A DNA stretch of 46,457 bases. Source: Candidatus Gallipaludibacter merdavium. GTDB taxonomy: Bacteria > Bacteroidota > Bacteroidia > Bacteroidales > Paludibacteraceae. Within the stretch, counting starts at the first letter, position 1. Every line of letters starts with the position of its first letter. Below are positions 14,284 through 24,040 of this stretch, piece after piece. Location of the stretch: assembly GCA_017694875.1 (NCBI GenBank), contig JADIMG010000019.1:1-46457 (forward strand). The letters are read 5' to 3'. The notes under the pieces were generated by a model. That model saw only the letters and a list, made by a program, of their open reading frames with translations, was not told where the DNA came from and made no database searches. The translations under genes were made by a program, and so were the position numbers.

Positions 14284-17139
14284 TTATTCCATCTCCTGTT
14301 TGAGGTATAGACCTGTGATGCTGTTGGGGTTGGAGGCTATTTCCTGTGGTGTCCCGACTGCCACAATCTGACCGCCGTTGCGTCCACCTTCCGGGCCGAT
14401 GTCGATGATATGGTCGGCACAACGGATGACATCCATGTTGTGTTCGATAATGATGATTGTATTGCCCTTGTCGGCAAGTTTGTTGAGTACACCGAGCAAT
14501 ACATTGATGTCTTCAAAATGAAGGCCGGTGGTAGGTTCATCGAGTATATAGAGTGTTTTTCCCGTGTCACGTTTCGAGAGCTCGGTAGCTAGTTTGACGC
14601 GTTGGCTTTCACCACCTGATAGTGTGGTGCTGGGTTGACCCAATTTGATGTAGCCTAAGCCTACTTCCTGTAAGGTTTTGATTTTATTGAGTATGGATGG
14701 CTGGTTTTCAAAGAACTCAACAGCCTGGTTGATGGTCATGTCAAGTACATCAGCAATGGATTTTCCTTTGAAACGGACCTCAAGCGTTTCCCTGTTATAT
14801 CGTTTCCCATGACAGGTTTCGCAGGGAATGTAGACATCAGGCAGGAAGTTCATTTCAATGGTTCTGTAACCGTTTCCACTGCAGGTTTCACAGCGTCCAC
14901 CAGCAGTGTTGAAAGAGAAACGTCCTGGCTTGTAGCCCCTTATCTTGGCTTCCGGCATGGAAGCAAATAGGTTGCGTATTTCATTGAAAACGCCTGTATA
15001 CGTGGCTGGATTTGACCGTGGGGTGCGTCCGATAGGGCTTTGGTCCATTTGTACCACTTTGTCGATGAATTCGAGTCCACTAATGGAAGTGTAGGGTAGT
15101 GGTTCTTGTTGTGAGCGGTAAAAATGGTGGCTAAGTATTGGGTAGAGTGTACCATTGACCAAACTGGATTTTCCACTGCCGGAAACACCCGTGATACAAA
15201 TCATTTTGCCAAGCGGGAATTCTACCGTAATATTCTTGAGGTTGTTGCCTGTTGCTCCAATCAGTGTGATAACGTGTCCGTTGCCCTGACGTAGTTCATT
15301 GCGTGGCATGATACGTTTGGTTCGATTGAGATAGGAAGCTGTGAGCGTGTTTGTACGGAGCATTTCAGCCGGTGTACCCGCAAATACGATGTTTCCGCCG
15401 AGTCTTCCTGCTTTGGGGCCTATGTCTATTATATAGTCGGCTTGTCGCATGATGGCCTCATCGTGTTCCACTACAATGACCGTATTGTCTGAGTCGCGCA
15501 ACTGTTTGAGCGATTTGATGAGACGGTAATTATCGCGTTGATGTAATCCGATGCTTGGCTCGTCGAGGATATAAAGGACATTGACAAGCTGTGAACCGAT
15601 TTGTGTGGCAAGTCGGATGCGTTGGCTTTCTCCTCCTGAAAGGCTTTGTGAACTTCTGTTGAGCGAAAGATATTGCAGTCCTACATCAATCATGAAGCCA
15701 AGTCGGCTTCTGATTTCCTTTAGTATTTCACGTGCTATTTGCTGTTGCTTCTCTGTAAGTGTAGGCTCAACAGCGTTAAGGTAGTCCAGCAATTCAGTAA
15801 TGTCCATGGCAGCCAGCTCAGCAATGTTTTTATCGCCGATTCTGAAATGGAGGGATTCTATTTTGAGTCTTGCTCCCTTGCAGGTGGGGCAGACAACTTG
15901 CTTGGAGTATTGTCCTGCCCATTTCTGTTCAGCTGATCTTATGGCATTTTCCTGTTGCATTTCTATGTATTTGAGAATGCCTTCATAGTTGAGGAAATAA
16001 TTGGAATTGCCGAGTGCCGCATTTTTGATATGTATGGGTTCATCGCTACCGTTCATGATTTCCTGTATGGCTTCTTCGGGCAGGTCTTCAATGGGGCTTT
16101 TGATGTCGCAGCCGTATTTTTCAAGAATGGCCTTGATTTGCCAGAATATGGTAGCATTTTTGTATTTTCCGAGTGGTTCTATACCTCCGTTGTAAATGCT
16201 GGCTTTCTTGTTGGGTATGATTTTGTCTATATCAATCTGATTGATATAGCCGAGTCCCTTGCAATGGGGACATGCACCTTGTGGAGAGTTGAAAGAGAAA
16301 TTGTGTGGTGCCGGTTCGTTGTAGGAGATACCGGTTGTCGGGCACATGAGTGATCGGCTGAAGAAACGGTGTGTATCTTGTCCGAATTCCTGTACCATGA
16401 TGATGCCGTTCCCCTGTTGCATGGCTTGTGCAAGAGAGTCTTTGAGACGTTGACGGTCCTTTTCATTGACCACGAGTTTGTCAACCACCACTTCAATGTT
16501 GTGGTTTTTGTATCTGTCAACCCTCATTCCAAAGGTCAATTCGCGTATCTCACCATCAACCCGCACGTTCATATAGCCTTTTTTGCGAATCTGTTCAAAC
16601 AATTCCTTGTAATGCCCTTTGCGGTTCTTAACAAGTGGTGCGAGCAGATAGATTTTCTTGTTGGCATATTCGCTGATGATAAGGTCAACAATTTGTTCTT
16701 CGGTATATTTGACCATTTTTTCACCAGTGGCATAGGAATAGGCAACGCCGGCACGAGCAAAGAGCAGACGCAGGAAGTCGTATATTTCAGTGGTTGTTCC
16801 TACGGTGGAACGGGGATTTTTATTGGTTGTTTTCTGTTCTATGGAAATGACGGGACTGAGTCCGCTGATTTTGTCAACATCTGGCCGTTCAAGATTACCG
16901 AGAAAGCCTCGGGCATAAGACGAGAATGTTTCTATGTATCTTCTTTGTCCTTCCGCAAAAATGGTGTCGAAAGCAAGTGATGATTTTCCGCTTCCGCTGA
17001 GTCCGGTGATGACGGTGAGTGCGTTGTGTGGTATGTTGACTGAAATATTTTTCAGATTATGGACACGTGCTCCAATAACTTCAATACCTTTATCCTCTGT
17101 GCCGTTGGTTGCGGTTGGTATTTGTCCTTCCTTTTCCAT
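14284..17139 (-). CDS. uvrA: excinuclease ABC subunit A
   Basis: A 951-residue UvrA, the damage-recognition ATPase of nucleotide excision repair. There are two ABC-type ATPase modules. The first has Walker [13 protein letters not shown] near residue 50 and signature [12 protein letters not shown]; the second has [13 protein letters not shown] and [12 protein letters not shown] with LDEPTTGLH. The zinc fingers [18 protein letters not shown] and the [10 protein letters not shown]...CETCHGKRY module are intact. The length is normal for the family. It starts immediately after the PhoH stop (TAAATG), so the two are cotranscribed and probably translationally coupled. It needs UvrB and UvrC, which are not in the window. 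Confidence 0.97.
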   Translation of the reverse strand: MEKEGQIPTATNGTEDKGIEVIGARVHNLKNISVNIPHNALTVITGLSGSGKSSLAFDTIFAEGQRRYIETFSSYARGFLGNLERPDVDKISGLSPVISIEQKTTNKNPRSTVGTTTEIYDFLRLLFARAGVAYSYATGEKMVKYTEEQIVDLIISEYANKKIYLLAPLVKNRKGHYKELFEQIRKKGYMNVRVDGEIRELTFGMRVDRYKNHNIEVVVDKLVVNEKDRQRLKDSLAQAMQQGNGIIMVQEFGQDTHRFFSRSLMCPTTGISYNEPAPHNFSFNSPQGACPHCKGLGYINQIDIDKIIPNKKASIYNGGIEPLGKYKNATIFWQIKAILEKYGCDIKSPIEDLPEEAIQEIMNGSDEPIHIKNAALGNSNYFLNYEGILKYIEMQQENAIRSAEQKWAGQYSKQVVCPTCKGARLKIESLHFRIGDKNIAELAAMDITELLDYLNAVEPTLTEKQQQIAREILKEIRSRLGFMIDVGLQYLSLNRSSQSLSGGESQRIRLATQIGSQLVNVLYILDEPSIGLHQRDNYRLIKSLKQLRDSDNTVIVVEHDEAIMRQADYIIDIGPKAGRLGGNIVFAGTPAEMLRTNTLTASYLNRTKRIMPRNELRQGNGHVITLIGATGNNLKNITVEFPLGKMICITGVSGSGKSSLVNGTLYPILSHHFYRSQQEPLPYTSISGLEFIDKVVQMDQSPIGRTPRSNPATYTGVFNEIRNLFASMPEAKIRGYKPGRFSFNTAGGRCETCSGNGYRTIEMNFLPDVYIPCETCHGKRYNRETLEVRFKGKSIADVLDMTINQAVEFFENQPSILNKIKTLQEVGLGYIKLGQPSTTLSGGESQRVKLATELSKRDTGKTLYILDEPTTGLHFEDINVLLGVLNKLADKGNTIIIIEHNMDVIRCADHIIDIGPEGGRNGGQIVAVGTPQEIASNPNSITGLYLKQEME

Positions 17140-18117
17140 TTATTTAGCTTGTTCTTTCTTTGATTTTTTTAGTGCCGTTTTTTCTCTTCCTGTTTTATCA
17201 TAGGCCATAACGATTTGCTGTACAAGCTTGTGGCGTACGATGTCCTTTTGATTGAAATCAATGCGTGCTATGCCGTCAATCCCTTTGAGTACATCAAGTG
17301 CGTCGATGAGTCCCGACTTTTGCTGTACAGGCAGGTCAATCTGTGTCATGTCACCGGTAACAATGATTTTGGTATTGAGTCCCATACGTGTAAGGAACAT
17401 CTTGATTTGTGGTATGGTGGTGTTTTGTGCTTCGTCGAGAATCACCACGGCATCACCGAGCGTGCGTCCTCTCATGAAAGCGAGCGGTGCAATCTGTATG
17501 GTTCCGTTTCCCATGTATTCCTGAAGTTTTGCCGGTGGAATCATGTCTTGTAGCGCATCATAGAGCGGTTGTAGGTAAGGGTCTATTTTCTCTTTCATGT
17601 CGCCAGGCAGGAAACCGAGTTTCTCACCGGCTTCTACTGCTGGACGGCTGAGTATGATGCGTCTAACTTCTTTGTTCTTTAGTGCTTTGACGGCAAGAGC
17701 AATGGCTGTGTAGGTTTTTCCGGAACCGGCTGGACCTATGGCAAAAAGAAGGTCGTTCTTTTGGAAAGCCTCAACCAGTTTTTGCTGGTTGGTTGTTCGT
17801 GCCGTGATGGATTTACCATTCGTTCCGTGCAGAATGAGATTGTTGGGTAGAGTTGCATTGATTTTGTCACCTTTCACAAGGGTTCGGATGGTTTCTTCAT
17901 TAAGGGTATTGTATTGCAGACAATGCTTCTCCAGTTTTTGTAGGTCTTTTCTGCAGTTTTCAATGTCTTCAACGTTGCCATTAAGTTTGATAAGGTTACC
18001 TCTGGCTACTATGCGGATATTGGCATGAAGCTCTTTCAATAAAATCATGTTGGCATTGTTGACCCCATAGAAAATGGAAGTGTCGATGTTTTCGGACAAT
18101 TCGTATATATTTTCCAT
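17140..18117 (-). CDS. PhoH family protein
   Basis: A 325-residue PhoH/PhoL-type P-loop ATPase. I chose the ATG at 18117 ([12 protein letters not shown]) because the longer frame begins with TTG inside the promoter -7 box. Walker A GPAGSGKT is at residues 128-135, Walker B with [11 protein letters not shown] follows, then the conserved [15 protein letters not shown]. The N-terminal ~100 residues contain the KH-like RNA-binding region usual for PhoL. The family is associated with RNA processing and ribosome maturation, often near ybeY; here it is instead directly upstream of uvrA. The exact role is inferred from the family. Confidence 0.9.
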   Translation of the reverse strand: MENIYELSENIDTSIFYGVNNANMILLKELHANIRIVARGNLIKLNGNVEDIENCRKDLQKLEKHCLQYNTLNEETIRTLVKGDKINATLPNNLILHGTNGKSITARTTNQQKLVEAFQKNDLLFAIGPAGSGKTYTAIALAVKALKNKEVRRIILSRPAVEAGEKLGFLPGDMKEKIDPYLQPLYDALQDMIPPAKLQEYMGNGTIQIAPLAFMRGRTLGDAVVILDEAQNTTIPQIKMFLTRMGLNTKIIVTGDMTQIDLPVQQKSGLIDALDVLKGIDGIARIDFNQKDIVRHKLVQQIVMAYDKTGREKTALKKSKKEQAK

Positions 18118-18138
18118 TAAACCATTTATTTTAAACTG

Positions 18139-18170
18139 CAAAGATAATGCAAGGGGAGCGGAGTGGCAAA
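18139..18170 (-). promoter_or_regulatory. phoH-uvrA promoter
   Basis: Read on the minus strand, TTTG (18167-18170) is followed after 20 bases by TATCTTTG (18139-18146), a full Bacteroidetes promoter match placed about 22 bases before the PhoH ATG. Confidence 0.67.
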
Positions 18171-18177
18171 TTTTCTG

Positions 18178-19533
18178 TTAGGGTTGTTGCTTGGCAAGTT
18201 TTCTGCGCAGGCGGTACAGTACGATGAAACCGATGAAATCGGCGAGAAACCAGCCTATGGGTACAGACCACCAGATGGCGTGGTAGGAAAAAGCAGGTAT
18301 TGGGGCAAGCGTATAAGCCAGTATTACCCTGGTACCGAGCGATATGATAGTGAGAACAAGCGACATGGCCGGCCAGTCAATAGCACGGAAAATCCCGTAA
18401 AGAAGAAATAGCCAGCCGATGCCGATATAGAAAGTGCCTTCAATACGGAGATATTCTGTTCCTATTTGAATAATGTCTGTGTGTGCTTGTTGTATGAAAA
18501 TGCTCATAAGCTGAGGGGCAGTAATAAAAACGATGAAGGAAATGATTATGCTGAAGAGGCTGACCAGCAGAAAGGCACTTTTCATGCCTTTCCGAATACG
18601 TTTGGTTTGGTTAGCTCCGAAATTTTGAGCAATGAACGTAGAGAACGCATTTCCAAAGTCTTGTACGGGCATGTAGGCAAAAGAATCTATTTTAACAGCG
18701 GCAGCAAAAGCTGCCATGATAGCGGTGCCAAAGCTGTTGACAAGGCCTTGAATCATGAGGATGCCGAAGTTCATGACAGATTGTTGTGTACATGTAAGGA
18801 GAGAGTGGGCCGTGATGTGTCGGAGTGCATGTGTGCTGCATTTGAGGTCTTCTGCTTTGAGTTTTAGTTGAGGATAATATTTGTTAGTGTAGAGCATGAG
18901 GGCAAGTGCAGCCAGGGCTTGTGAGATGACCGTAGCCCATGCAGCTCCTTCAATGCCTCCGTTGAAACCGATAATAAAAAGCAAATCGAGTAGAATATTA
19001 AGTACTACTGATAGAGCCAGAAATATGAGAGGGGTAGTGGAATCACCGATGGCCCGCAACATGAAAGCATAAAAATTATAAATGCAGACGGGGAACATTC
19101 CACAGAAGATGATAAACAGATAATCGTATGTGAGTTCGAAGAGTTCAGGTGGTGTTTGAAGCAAATGTATGATAGGCTTAAGGCAAGTGATACCGATGAC
19201 ATTGAGTGTGAGCGTAACAGTGCTGATAATGACGATGGATGCAAAGATATTTTGTTTCATCTCGCCATGATTGTTGCTCCCGTAAAGCATAGAAATGACA
19301 GCTCCGCTGCCCATGCATAGACCTATGAAGATGGATGTGACAAAAATCATGAGCGCATAAGAAGAGCCTACTGCAGCAAGTGCCTCAGGTCCGAGTACGC
19401 GTCCTACAATAAATGTATCGGTGATGTTGTAGCATTGTTGGAGGAGATTGCCGAGGATGAAGGGAAGGGAAAAGCGAAGTATCGCTGGCGTGATACTTCC
19501 TTGCGTAAGATTGTTGTTGCGTTCCTTTTTCAT
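18178..19533 (-). CDS. MATE family efflux transporter
   Basis: A 451-residue multidrug and toxin extrusion transporter with about 12 hydrophobic segments in two similar halves. The opening SITPAILRFSLPFILGNLLQQCYNITDTFIVGR is typical, including the LLQQCYNITDTFIVGR part of the first MatE repeat. The second repeat begins near residue 240 with SLLTCTQQSVMNFGILMIQGLVNSFG. It would export cationic compounds using a sodium or proton gradient; the substrate cannot be read from sequence. The C terminus is basic (RLRRKLAKQQ). It is separated from phoH by about 60 bases that contain the phoH promoter, so it may be a separate unit. Confidence 0.92.
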   Translation of the reverse strand: MKKERNNNLTQGSITPAILRFSLPFILGNLLQQCYNITDTFIVGRVLGPEALAAVGSSYALMIFVTSIFIGLCMGSGAVISMLYGSNNHGEMKQNIFASIVIISTVTLTLNVIGITCLKPIIHLLQTPPELFELTYDYLFIIFCGMFPVCIYNFYAFMLRAIGDSTTPLIFLALSVVLNILLDLLFIIGFNGGIEGAAWATVISQALAALALMLYTNKYYPQLKLKAEDLKCSTHALRHITAHSLLTCTQQSVMNFGILMIQGLVNSFGTAIMAAFAAAVKIDSFAYMPVQDFGNAFSTFIAQNFGANQTKRIRKGMKSAFLLVSLFSIIISFIVFITAPQLMSIFIQQAHTDIIQIGTEYLRIEGTFYIGIGWLFLLYGIFRAIDWPAMSLVLTIISLGTRVILAYTLAPIPAFSYHAIWWSVPIGWFLADFIGFIVLYRLRRKLAKQQP

Positions 19534-19555
19534 GCTGTTTATGAAATTTCGGGGG

Positions 19556-19563
19556 CAAAGGTA
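19556..19563 (-). promoter_or_regulatory. -7 box of the MATE gene
   Basis: CAAAGGTA on the plus strand reads TACCTTTG on the minus strand, 23 bases before the ATG. No clear upstream TTTG element is seen. Confidence 0.5.
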
Positions 19564-19727
19564 GTGAAAGAAGGGAAATTATGATACATGGTATATTCCT
19601 TTAATTTATAAGAGGATAGGAGCCAATGATGGTGAAAGGTGAAAAAAGTTTTTCATATGTAAGTGTTTGATTATTAGTAAATAAGGTCGATTCCTAATGG
19701 AAAGGGCTCAAAAAAAGCGGTTAAATG

Positions 19728-19759
19728 TTTTCTAATCAGAAATTAAAGCCGTATATTTG
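19728..19759 (+). promoter_or_regulatory. HU promoter
   Basis: TTTT at 19728-19731 and TATATTTG at 19752-19759 with a 20-base gap fit the Bacteroidetes consensus. The leader to the ATG is about 70 bases and A-rich. Confidence 0.6.
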
Positions 19760-19833
19760 CAACCCGTTTTGAGGAACATAAAAAAGAAGTAAAGTAGAAA
19801 ATAATAAAGTATAAATCATTAATCCTTACAGCA

Positions 19834-20106
19834 ATGACTAAAGCAGAAATTGTAAATGAAATTGCCAAGAACACAGGAATAGACAAAGCAACGGTGTTGA
19901 CGACAGTTGAGGCTTTTATGGATAGCGTAAAAGAGACATTGGCAAGAAATGAGAATGTCTATTTGAGAGGCTTTGGTAGTTTTATCGTTAAGAAACGTGC
20001 ACAGAAGACAGCACGTAACATCTCAAAACATACAACAATCATTATACCGGAACATAATATACCGGCATTCAAGCCTGCAAAAACTTTTGTATCTCAGGTT
20101 AAGTAA
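19834..20106 (+). CDS. HU family DNA-binding protein
   Basis: A 90-residue histone-like HU/IHF protein. It has the family layout: helical N terminus (TKAEIVNEIAKNTGIDK), the core VYLRGFGSFIVKKR, and a beta-arm region with ARNISKHTTIIIP, where the proline-containing tip intercalates in DNA, followed by AFKPAKTFVSQV. It bends and compacts DNA as a homodimer or heterodimer. The downstream 29-residue gene starts 26 bases after its stop and has no separate promoter, so they share a message that ends at a hairpin at 20249-20294. Confidence 0.95.
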   Translation: MTKAEIVNEIAKNTGIDKATVLTTVEAFMDSVKETLARNENVYLRGFGSFIVKKRAQKTARNISKHTTIIIPEHNIPAFKPAKTFVSQVK

Positions 20107-20132
20107 TATCACATTTCTAAAAACATAATATT

Positions 20133-20222
20133 ATGCCAAACGGAAAGAAACATAAGAGACATAAAATGTCTACGCACAAGCGTAAAAAAAGACTGCGTAA
20201 AAACAGACACAAGAAAAAATAG
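20133..20222 (+). CDS. 29-residue basic AURKAIP1/COX24-domain (mS38-like) protein
   Basis: A 29-residue, almost entirely Lys/Arg/His protein: it starts MPNGKKHKRHKMSTHKRKK and ends RLRKNRHKKK. I recognise it as the short Bacteroidetes protein that databases label as AURKAIP1/COX24 domain, similar to the C-terminal tail of mitochondrial ribosomal protein mS38 and to the small-subunit bS22 proteins. It likely binds ribosomal RNA in the small subunit; this is inferred from family similarity and composition. It lies between HU and RNase E/G, an arrangement that fits a role in RNA or ribosome function. It is too short for usual gene callers. Confidence 0.85.
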   Translation: MPNGKKHKRHKMSTHKRKKRLRKNRHKKK

Positions 20223-20248
20223 TCTGGTTTAGCAGCCTCAGGCTATTG

Positions 20249-20301
20249 CAAAAAACAAGCTTATAAACAACGATTGTTGTAAGTTTGTTTTTTGTTTGTT
20301 A
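20249..20301 (+). terminator. hairpin with T-rich tail after HU/mS38-like genes
   Basis: The left arm 20249-20271 (CAAAAAACAAGC then TTATAAACAAC) pairs with 20276-20294 (GTTGTAAGTTTG then TTTTTTG) around loop GATT, with a few bulged bases. It may act as a terminator or partial attenuator before the RNase gene, which starts about 80 bases later. Confidence 0.65.
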
Positions 20302-20375
20302 ATTAACTCGGATACGGGCACAAATGGGTAGTAGGCGTAAGACCCATTCCGTATCTATAAAAACCTAAGAAAGTA

Positions 20376-21947
20376 GTGAACAGTGAATTAGTGGTTGATG
20401 TCCAACCCAAAGAGATTTCTATTGCGCTGCTGGAAGACGGCCGACTTGTCGAGATGAACAAGGAGGTGCGTGAACAAGTGTATGCTGTGGGCAACATTTA
20501 CTATGGACGGGTAAAAAAAATAATGCCCGGATTGAATGCAGCGTTTGTAGACATCGGCTATGGCAAAGACGCTTTCCTGCACTATTTGGATTTAGGTTCA
20601 ACATTCAATACGCTGTATAATTACACATTGCAGGCGGTGTCGGACAAGAAACGTATGCCGTTGATGACAAAGGCCAAAACATATCCGGACTTGGAAAAGA
20701 ACGGTATGATAGGTGATGTGTTGAAAGTCGGTCAGGAATTGTTGGTACAAGTAGCCAAGGAACCTATTTCAACGAAGGGGCCGCGATTGACAGCTGAGAT
20801 TTCTATTGCGGGCCGATACTTGGTGTTGATTCCATTTGCCGAGAAGGTGTCGGTTTCTAGTAAAATCAGTAGTGAGCAAGAACGTGCCCGTTTGCGTCAG
20901 CTGGTTCAGAGCGTAAAGCCGAAAGGCTATGGCGTGATAGTGCGAACCGTGGCAGAAGACAAGAAAGTGGCCGAGCTGGACAATGAACTCCGTGTACTCG
21001 TGAAGCGTTGGGAGGATTCGGTGGCGAAGCTTCAGAAAGCTCCGAGCGTATCGCTGATTACAGAAGAGATTGGACGTACGATAGGCATCATCAGAGATTT
21101 GTTTAATCCAACCTTTGACCACATCTATGTGAATGAAGAAGAGGTATATCAGGAGATAAAGGATTATATAGGACTGATAGCCCCTGAAAGTCAGAATATT
21201 GTGTCGTTGTATAAAGGTGAATTGCCGATATTTGACAATTTTGCGATAACGAAACAGTTAAAGACGGGATTTGGCAAAACTGTATCATTCAAGAATGGCG
21301 CCTATCTAATTATAGAACACACGGAAGCACTGCATGTGATTGATGTGAACAGCGGAAACCGCTCGAAGGCGGGCAATGATCAAGAAGCGAATGCTTTTGA
21401 GGTGAATATGGCTGCTGCCGAGGAAATAGCCCATCAGTTGCGTTTACGCGATATGGGTGGAATTGTAGTCATAGATTTCATAGATATGCATACGGCTGAA
21501 CACAAACAAGCGTTGTTTGACCATATGCGGGACTTGATGGAGCATGACCGAGCTAAACACAATATATTGCCCCTGAGCAAGTTCGGATTGATGCAGATTA
21601 CGCGTCAGCGTGTAAGACCTGTTATTGATGTGGATGTGACGGAGACTTGTCCCGTATGTCACGGAAAGGGCAAGATTCAGCCGTCAGTGTTGTTTACCGA
21701 TGAATTGGAGCACATAATTGCTGATTATGTGGAAAAATTCGGCAGCAAGATAGTTTTGTATGTACATCCCTACGTATACGCCTACATCACAAAGGGATGG
21801 CTGCACACCATAAAACGTCAGTGGCGGCGCAAGTTCGGCAAAATACATATAGTGCCATCGCAGTCATTGGGATTTTTGGATTATAAGTTTTATGACAGAC
21901 AGCACAATGAGTTGAACCTAGAAGAAAAAACGATGCAGAAAGCATAA
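20376..21947 (+). CDS. rng: ribonuclease E/G family endoribonuclease
   Basis: A 523-residue RNase G-type enzyme that cleaves single-stranded RNA in rRNA maturation and mRNA decay. The start is GTG at 20376: an in-frame TAA lies at 20358 and no ATG is available. The S1 domain is seen in VGNIYYGRVKKIMPGLNAAFVDIGYGKDAFL. The catalytic DNase I-like part has HVIDVNSGNRS and IVVIDFIDM, which supply the metal-binding Asp residues. The zinc-link motif CPVCHGKGK follows. There is no long degradosome scaffold, so it is the RNase G form. It ends at a terminator (21971-22007). Confidence 0.93.
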   Translation: MNSELVVDVQPKEISIALLEDGRLVEMNKEVREQVYAVGNIYYGRVKKIMPGLNAAFVDIGYGKDAFLHYLDLGSTFNTLYNYTLQAVSDKKRMPLMTKAKTYPDLEKNGMIGDVLKVGQELLVQVAKEPISTKGPRLTAEISIAGRYLVLIPFAEKVSVSSKISSEQERARLRQLVQSVKPKGYGVIVRTVAEDKKVAELDNELRVLVKRWEDSVAKLQKAPSVSLITEEIGRTIGIIRDLFNPTFDHIYVNEEEVYQEIKDYIGLIAPESQNIVSLYKGELPIFDNFAITKQLKTGFGKTVSFKNGAYLIIEHTEALHVIDVNSGNRSKAGNDQEANAFEVNMAAAEEIAHQLRLRDMGGIVVIDFIDMHTAEHKQALFDHMRDLMEHDRAKHNILPLSKFGLMQITRQRVRPVIDVDVTETCPVCHGKGKIQPSVLFTDELEHIIADYVEKFGSKIVLYVHPYVYAYITKGWLHTIKRQWRRKFGKIHIVPSQSLGFLDYKFYDRQHNELNLEEKTMQKA

Positions 21948-21970
21948 TGCTTATGCTGATTGAAACACGG

Positions 21971-22007
21971 GGTGTATCAGAACGGATGTTTTTGATACAC
22001 CTTTTTT
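21971..22007 (+). terminator. terminator after RNase E/G gene
   Basis: GGTGTATCA pairs with TGATACACC around a 13-base loop, followed by TTTTTT. Confidence 0.85.
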
Positions 22008-22192
22008 GTGTGTGGAGGCCGTTTTGTAAGGAAAAAAGTTTTTTTAACTTCTTGATATGATGGATTGCTGTGGATGACAGTTGCAAAATGTAAACAAAAG
22101 AGAATATTGAAGGCAAAATTGAAACGTAAAGTGATGTAAAATGTGCGTTTTGTGCGTGGTTTACATTTCGAATTGAAAGTTTGCCTAATCCC

Positions 22193-22222
22193 TTTGTATA
22201 TCAAAGTTTTTTCCTACATTTG
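22193..22222 (+). promoter_or_regulatory. ettA promoter
   Basis: TTTG at 22193-22196 and TACATTTG at 22215-22222 with an 18-base gap match the Bacteroidetes consensus. The ATG follows 37 bases later. Confidence 0.65.
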
Positions 22223-22259
22223 CGGCATTGCATGTGTAGAACAACTAACAAAACGAAAG

Positions 22260-23933
22260 ATGGCTGATGACAAGAAGATAATTTTCTCGATGGTGGGGGT
22301 TAGTAAAACCTTTAACCAACAGAAGAAAGTGTTGAATAATATTTACTTGTCCTTTTTCTACGGGGCAAAGATAGGTATTATCGGTTTGAATGGTTCGGGA
22401 AAATCGACCTTGCTGAAGATAATTGCCGGATTGGATAAATCGTATCAGGGTGAAGTGGTGTTCTCACCGGGATATTCCGTTGGATATTTGGAACAGGAGC
22501 CCAAATTAGACCCAGAAAAGACGGTGAAAGAAGTTGTGCAAGAGGGAGTACAGCCCATTATGGATTTGTTGGCAGAGTTTGACAATGTAAATGCGCAGTT
22601 TGCTGAACCGGATGCTGATTTTGACAAATTGCTGGCACGTCAGGGAGAATTGCAGGATTTGTTGGACCATGCCGATGCGTGGAATATAGATAACCGTCTG
22701 GAGCGTGCTATGGATGCTCTGCGTTGCCCGGACGAGGATGCGTTGATAAAAAATTTGTCAGGTGGCGAGCGGCGTCGTGTGGCTTTGTGCCGCTTGTTGC
22801 TTCAGAAACCGGATATTTTGCTGCTTGATGAGCCAACAAACCATTTGGATGCAGAATCGGTAGAATGGTTGGAGCAACATTTGCACCAATATGACGGCAC
22901 CGTAATTGCAGTTACGCACGACCGCTATTTCCTGGACAATGTAGCGGGATGGATATTGGAGCTTGACCGTGGTGAAGGTATACCATGGAAAGGCAACTAT
23001 AGTTCGTGGTTGGAGCAGAAGACTGCCCGTTTGGCTATGGAAGAGAAGCAGGCCAGCAAGCGTAGAAAAACTTTGGAACGTGAATTGGAATGGGTGAGAA
23101 TGGCGCCGAAAGCCCGTCATGCTAAAGGTAAAGCTCGTTTGGAAGCTTATGACCGCTTGCTTAACGAAGACCAGAAAGAGCGTGAGGAAAAATTGGAGCT
23201 TTTTATTCCGAACGGTCCACGTTTGGGCAATAAGGTAATCGAGGCCATCGATGTGGCAAAATCGTTTGGTGATCGATTGCTGTTTGAACATCTGAACTTT
23301 ACACTGCCTCCCAATGGTATAGTAGGTGTAATTGGGCCGAACGGTGCAGGAAAGACAACCTTGTTCCGTATGATTATGGGATTGGAGAAAGCCGATGCCG
23401 GTACATTTGAGGTGGGAGAAACGGTGAAAATCGGTTATGTGGACCAAACCCACTCTGGAATTGACCCGAACAAGACAGTATTTCAAACCGTGTCGGGAGG
23501 AACCGAGTTTATCCGTGTGGGCGGAAGGGAAATCAATGCACGTGCCTATTTGGCCCGCTTCAACTTTACGGGTGGAGACCAGGAGAAGTTGTGTGGGGTC
23601 TTGTCGGGTGGAGAACGTAACCGGTTGCATTTGGCGCTGACCTTAAAATCGGAAGCGAATGTGTTGCTGCTTGACGAACCGACAAATGACATAGATGTGA
23701 ACACGCTGCGAGCACTGGAAGAAGGCTTGGAAGCTTTCGCCGGGTGTGCAGTGGTGATTAGTCACGACCGCTGGTTTTTGGACCGTATATGTACACACAT
23801 TATAGCCTTTGAAGGAAATTCACAGGTATTTGTGTTTGAAGGCAGTTATTCGGAATATGAGGCAAACAAGCGCATGCGTCTGGGAGAGGATGCGGCGACT
23901 CCGAAACGTATTAGATATAAAAAACTGACATAG
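22260..23933 (+). CDS. ettA: energy-dependent translational throttle protein EttA (ABC-F)
   Basis: A 557-residue ABC-F ATPase. I chose ATG at 22260 (MADDKKIIFSMVGVSK) because it matches the start of EttA proteins; the longer frame runs through the promoter. The first Walker A GLNGSGKST is at residues 42-50, with signature LSGGERRRVALCRLLL and LLLDEPTNHLD. The second module has GPNGAGKTT, LSGGERNRLHLA and LDEPTNDIDV. EttA binds the ribosomal E site and regulates the first steps of elongation according to the ATP/ADP ratio. There are no membrane segments. The arm and linker region between modules (about residues 250-310) is Lys/Glu-rich. It is transcribed alone. Confidence 0.95.
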   Translation: MADDKKIIFSMVGVSKTFNQQKKVLNNIYLSFFYGAKIGIIGLNGSGKSTLLKIIAGLDKSYQGEVVFSPGYSVGYLEQEPKLDPEKTVKEVVQEGVQPIMDLLAEFDNVNAQFAEPDADFDKLLARQGELQDLLDHADAWNIDNRLERAMDALRCPDEDALIKNLSGGERRRVALCRLLLQKPDILLLDEPTNHLDAESVEWLEQHLHQYDGTVIAVTHDRYFLDNVAGWILELDRGEGIPWKGNYSSWLEQKTARLAMEEKQASKRRKTLERELEWVRMAPKARHAKGKARLEAYDRLLNEDQKEREEKLELFIPNGPRLGNKVIEAIDVAKSFGDRLLFEHLNFTLPPNGIVGVIGPNGAGKTTLFRMIMGLEKADAGTFEVGETVKIGYVDQTHSGIDPNKTVFQTVSGGTEFIRVGGREINARAYLARFNFTGGDQEKLCGVLSGGERNRLHLALTLKSEANVLLLDEPTNDIDVNTLRALEEGLEAFAGCAVVISHDRWFLDRICTHIIAFEGNSQVFVFEGSYSEYEANKRMRLGEDAATPKRIRYKKLT

Positions 23934-24040
23934 AAACAGAATTAATAAAACATATATCAACAATTAAATGGAATTTAACAGCAAAGTAGGCTTTGATGTT
24001 TACGTTAGGAAAGTCTATTCTGCGAAATATTAGTGATACT

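Larger units (their letters stand above)
19534..19833. other. divergent MATE/HU promoter region
   Basis: About 300 bases between divergent genes. It holds the minus-strand -7 box of the MATE gene and the HU promoter. The centre (about 19600-19720) is AT-rich with no gene I can support. Confidence 0.6.

Noticed and set aside
22758-23630. A 290-codon frame antisense to ettA
   Set aside because: It is entirely within a conserved ABC-F gene, with no family resemblance and unusual composition.
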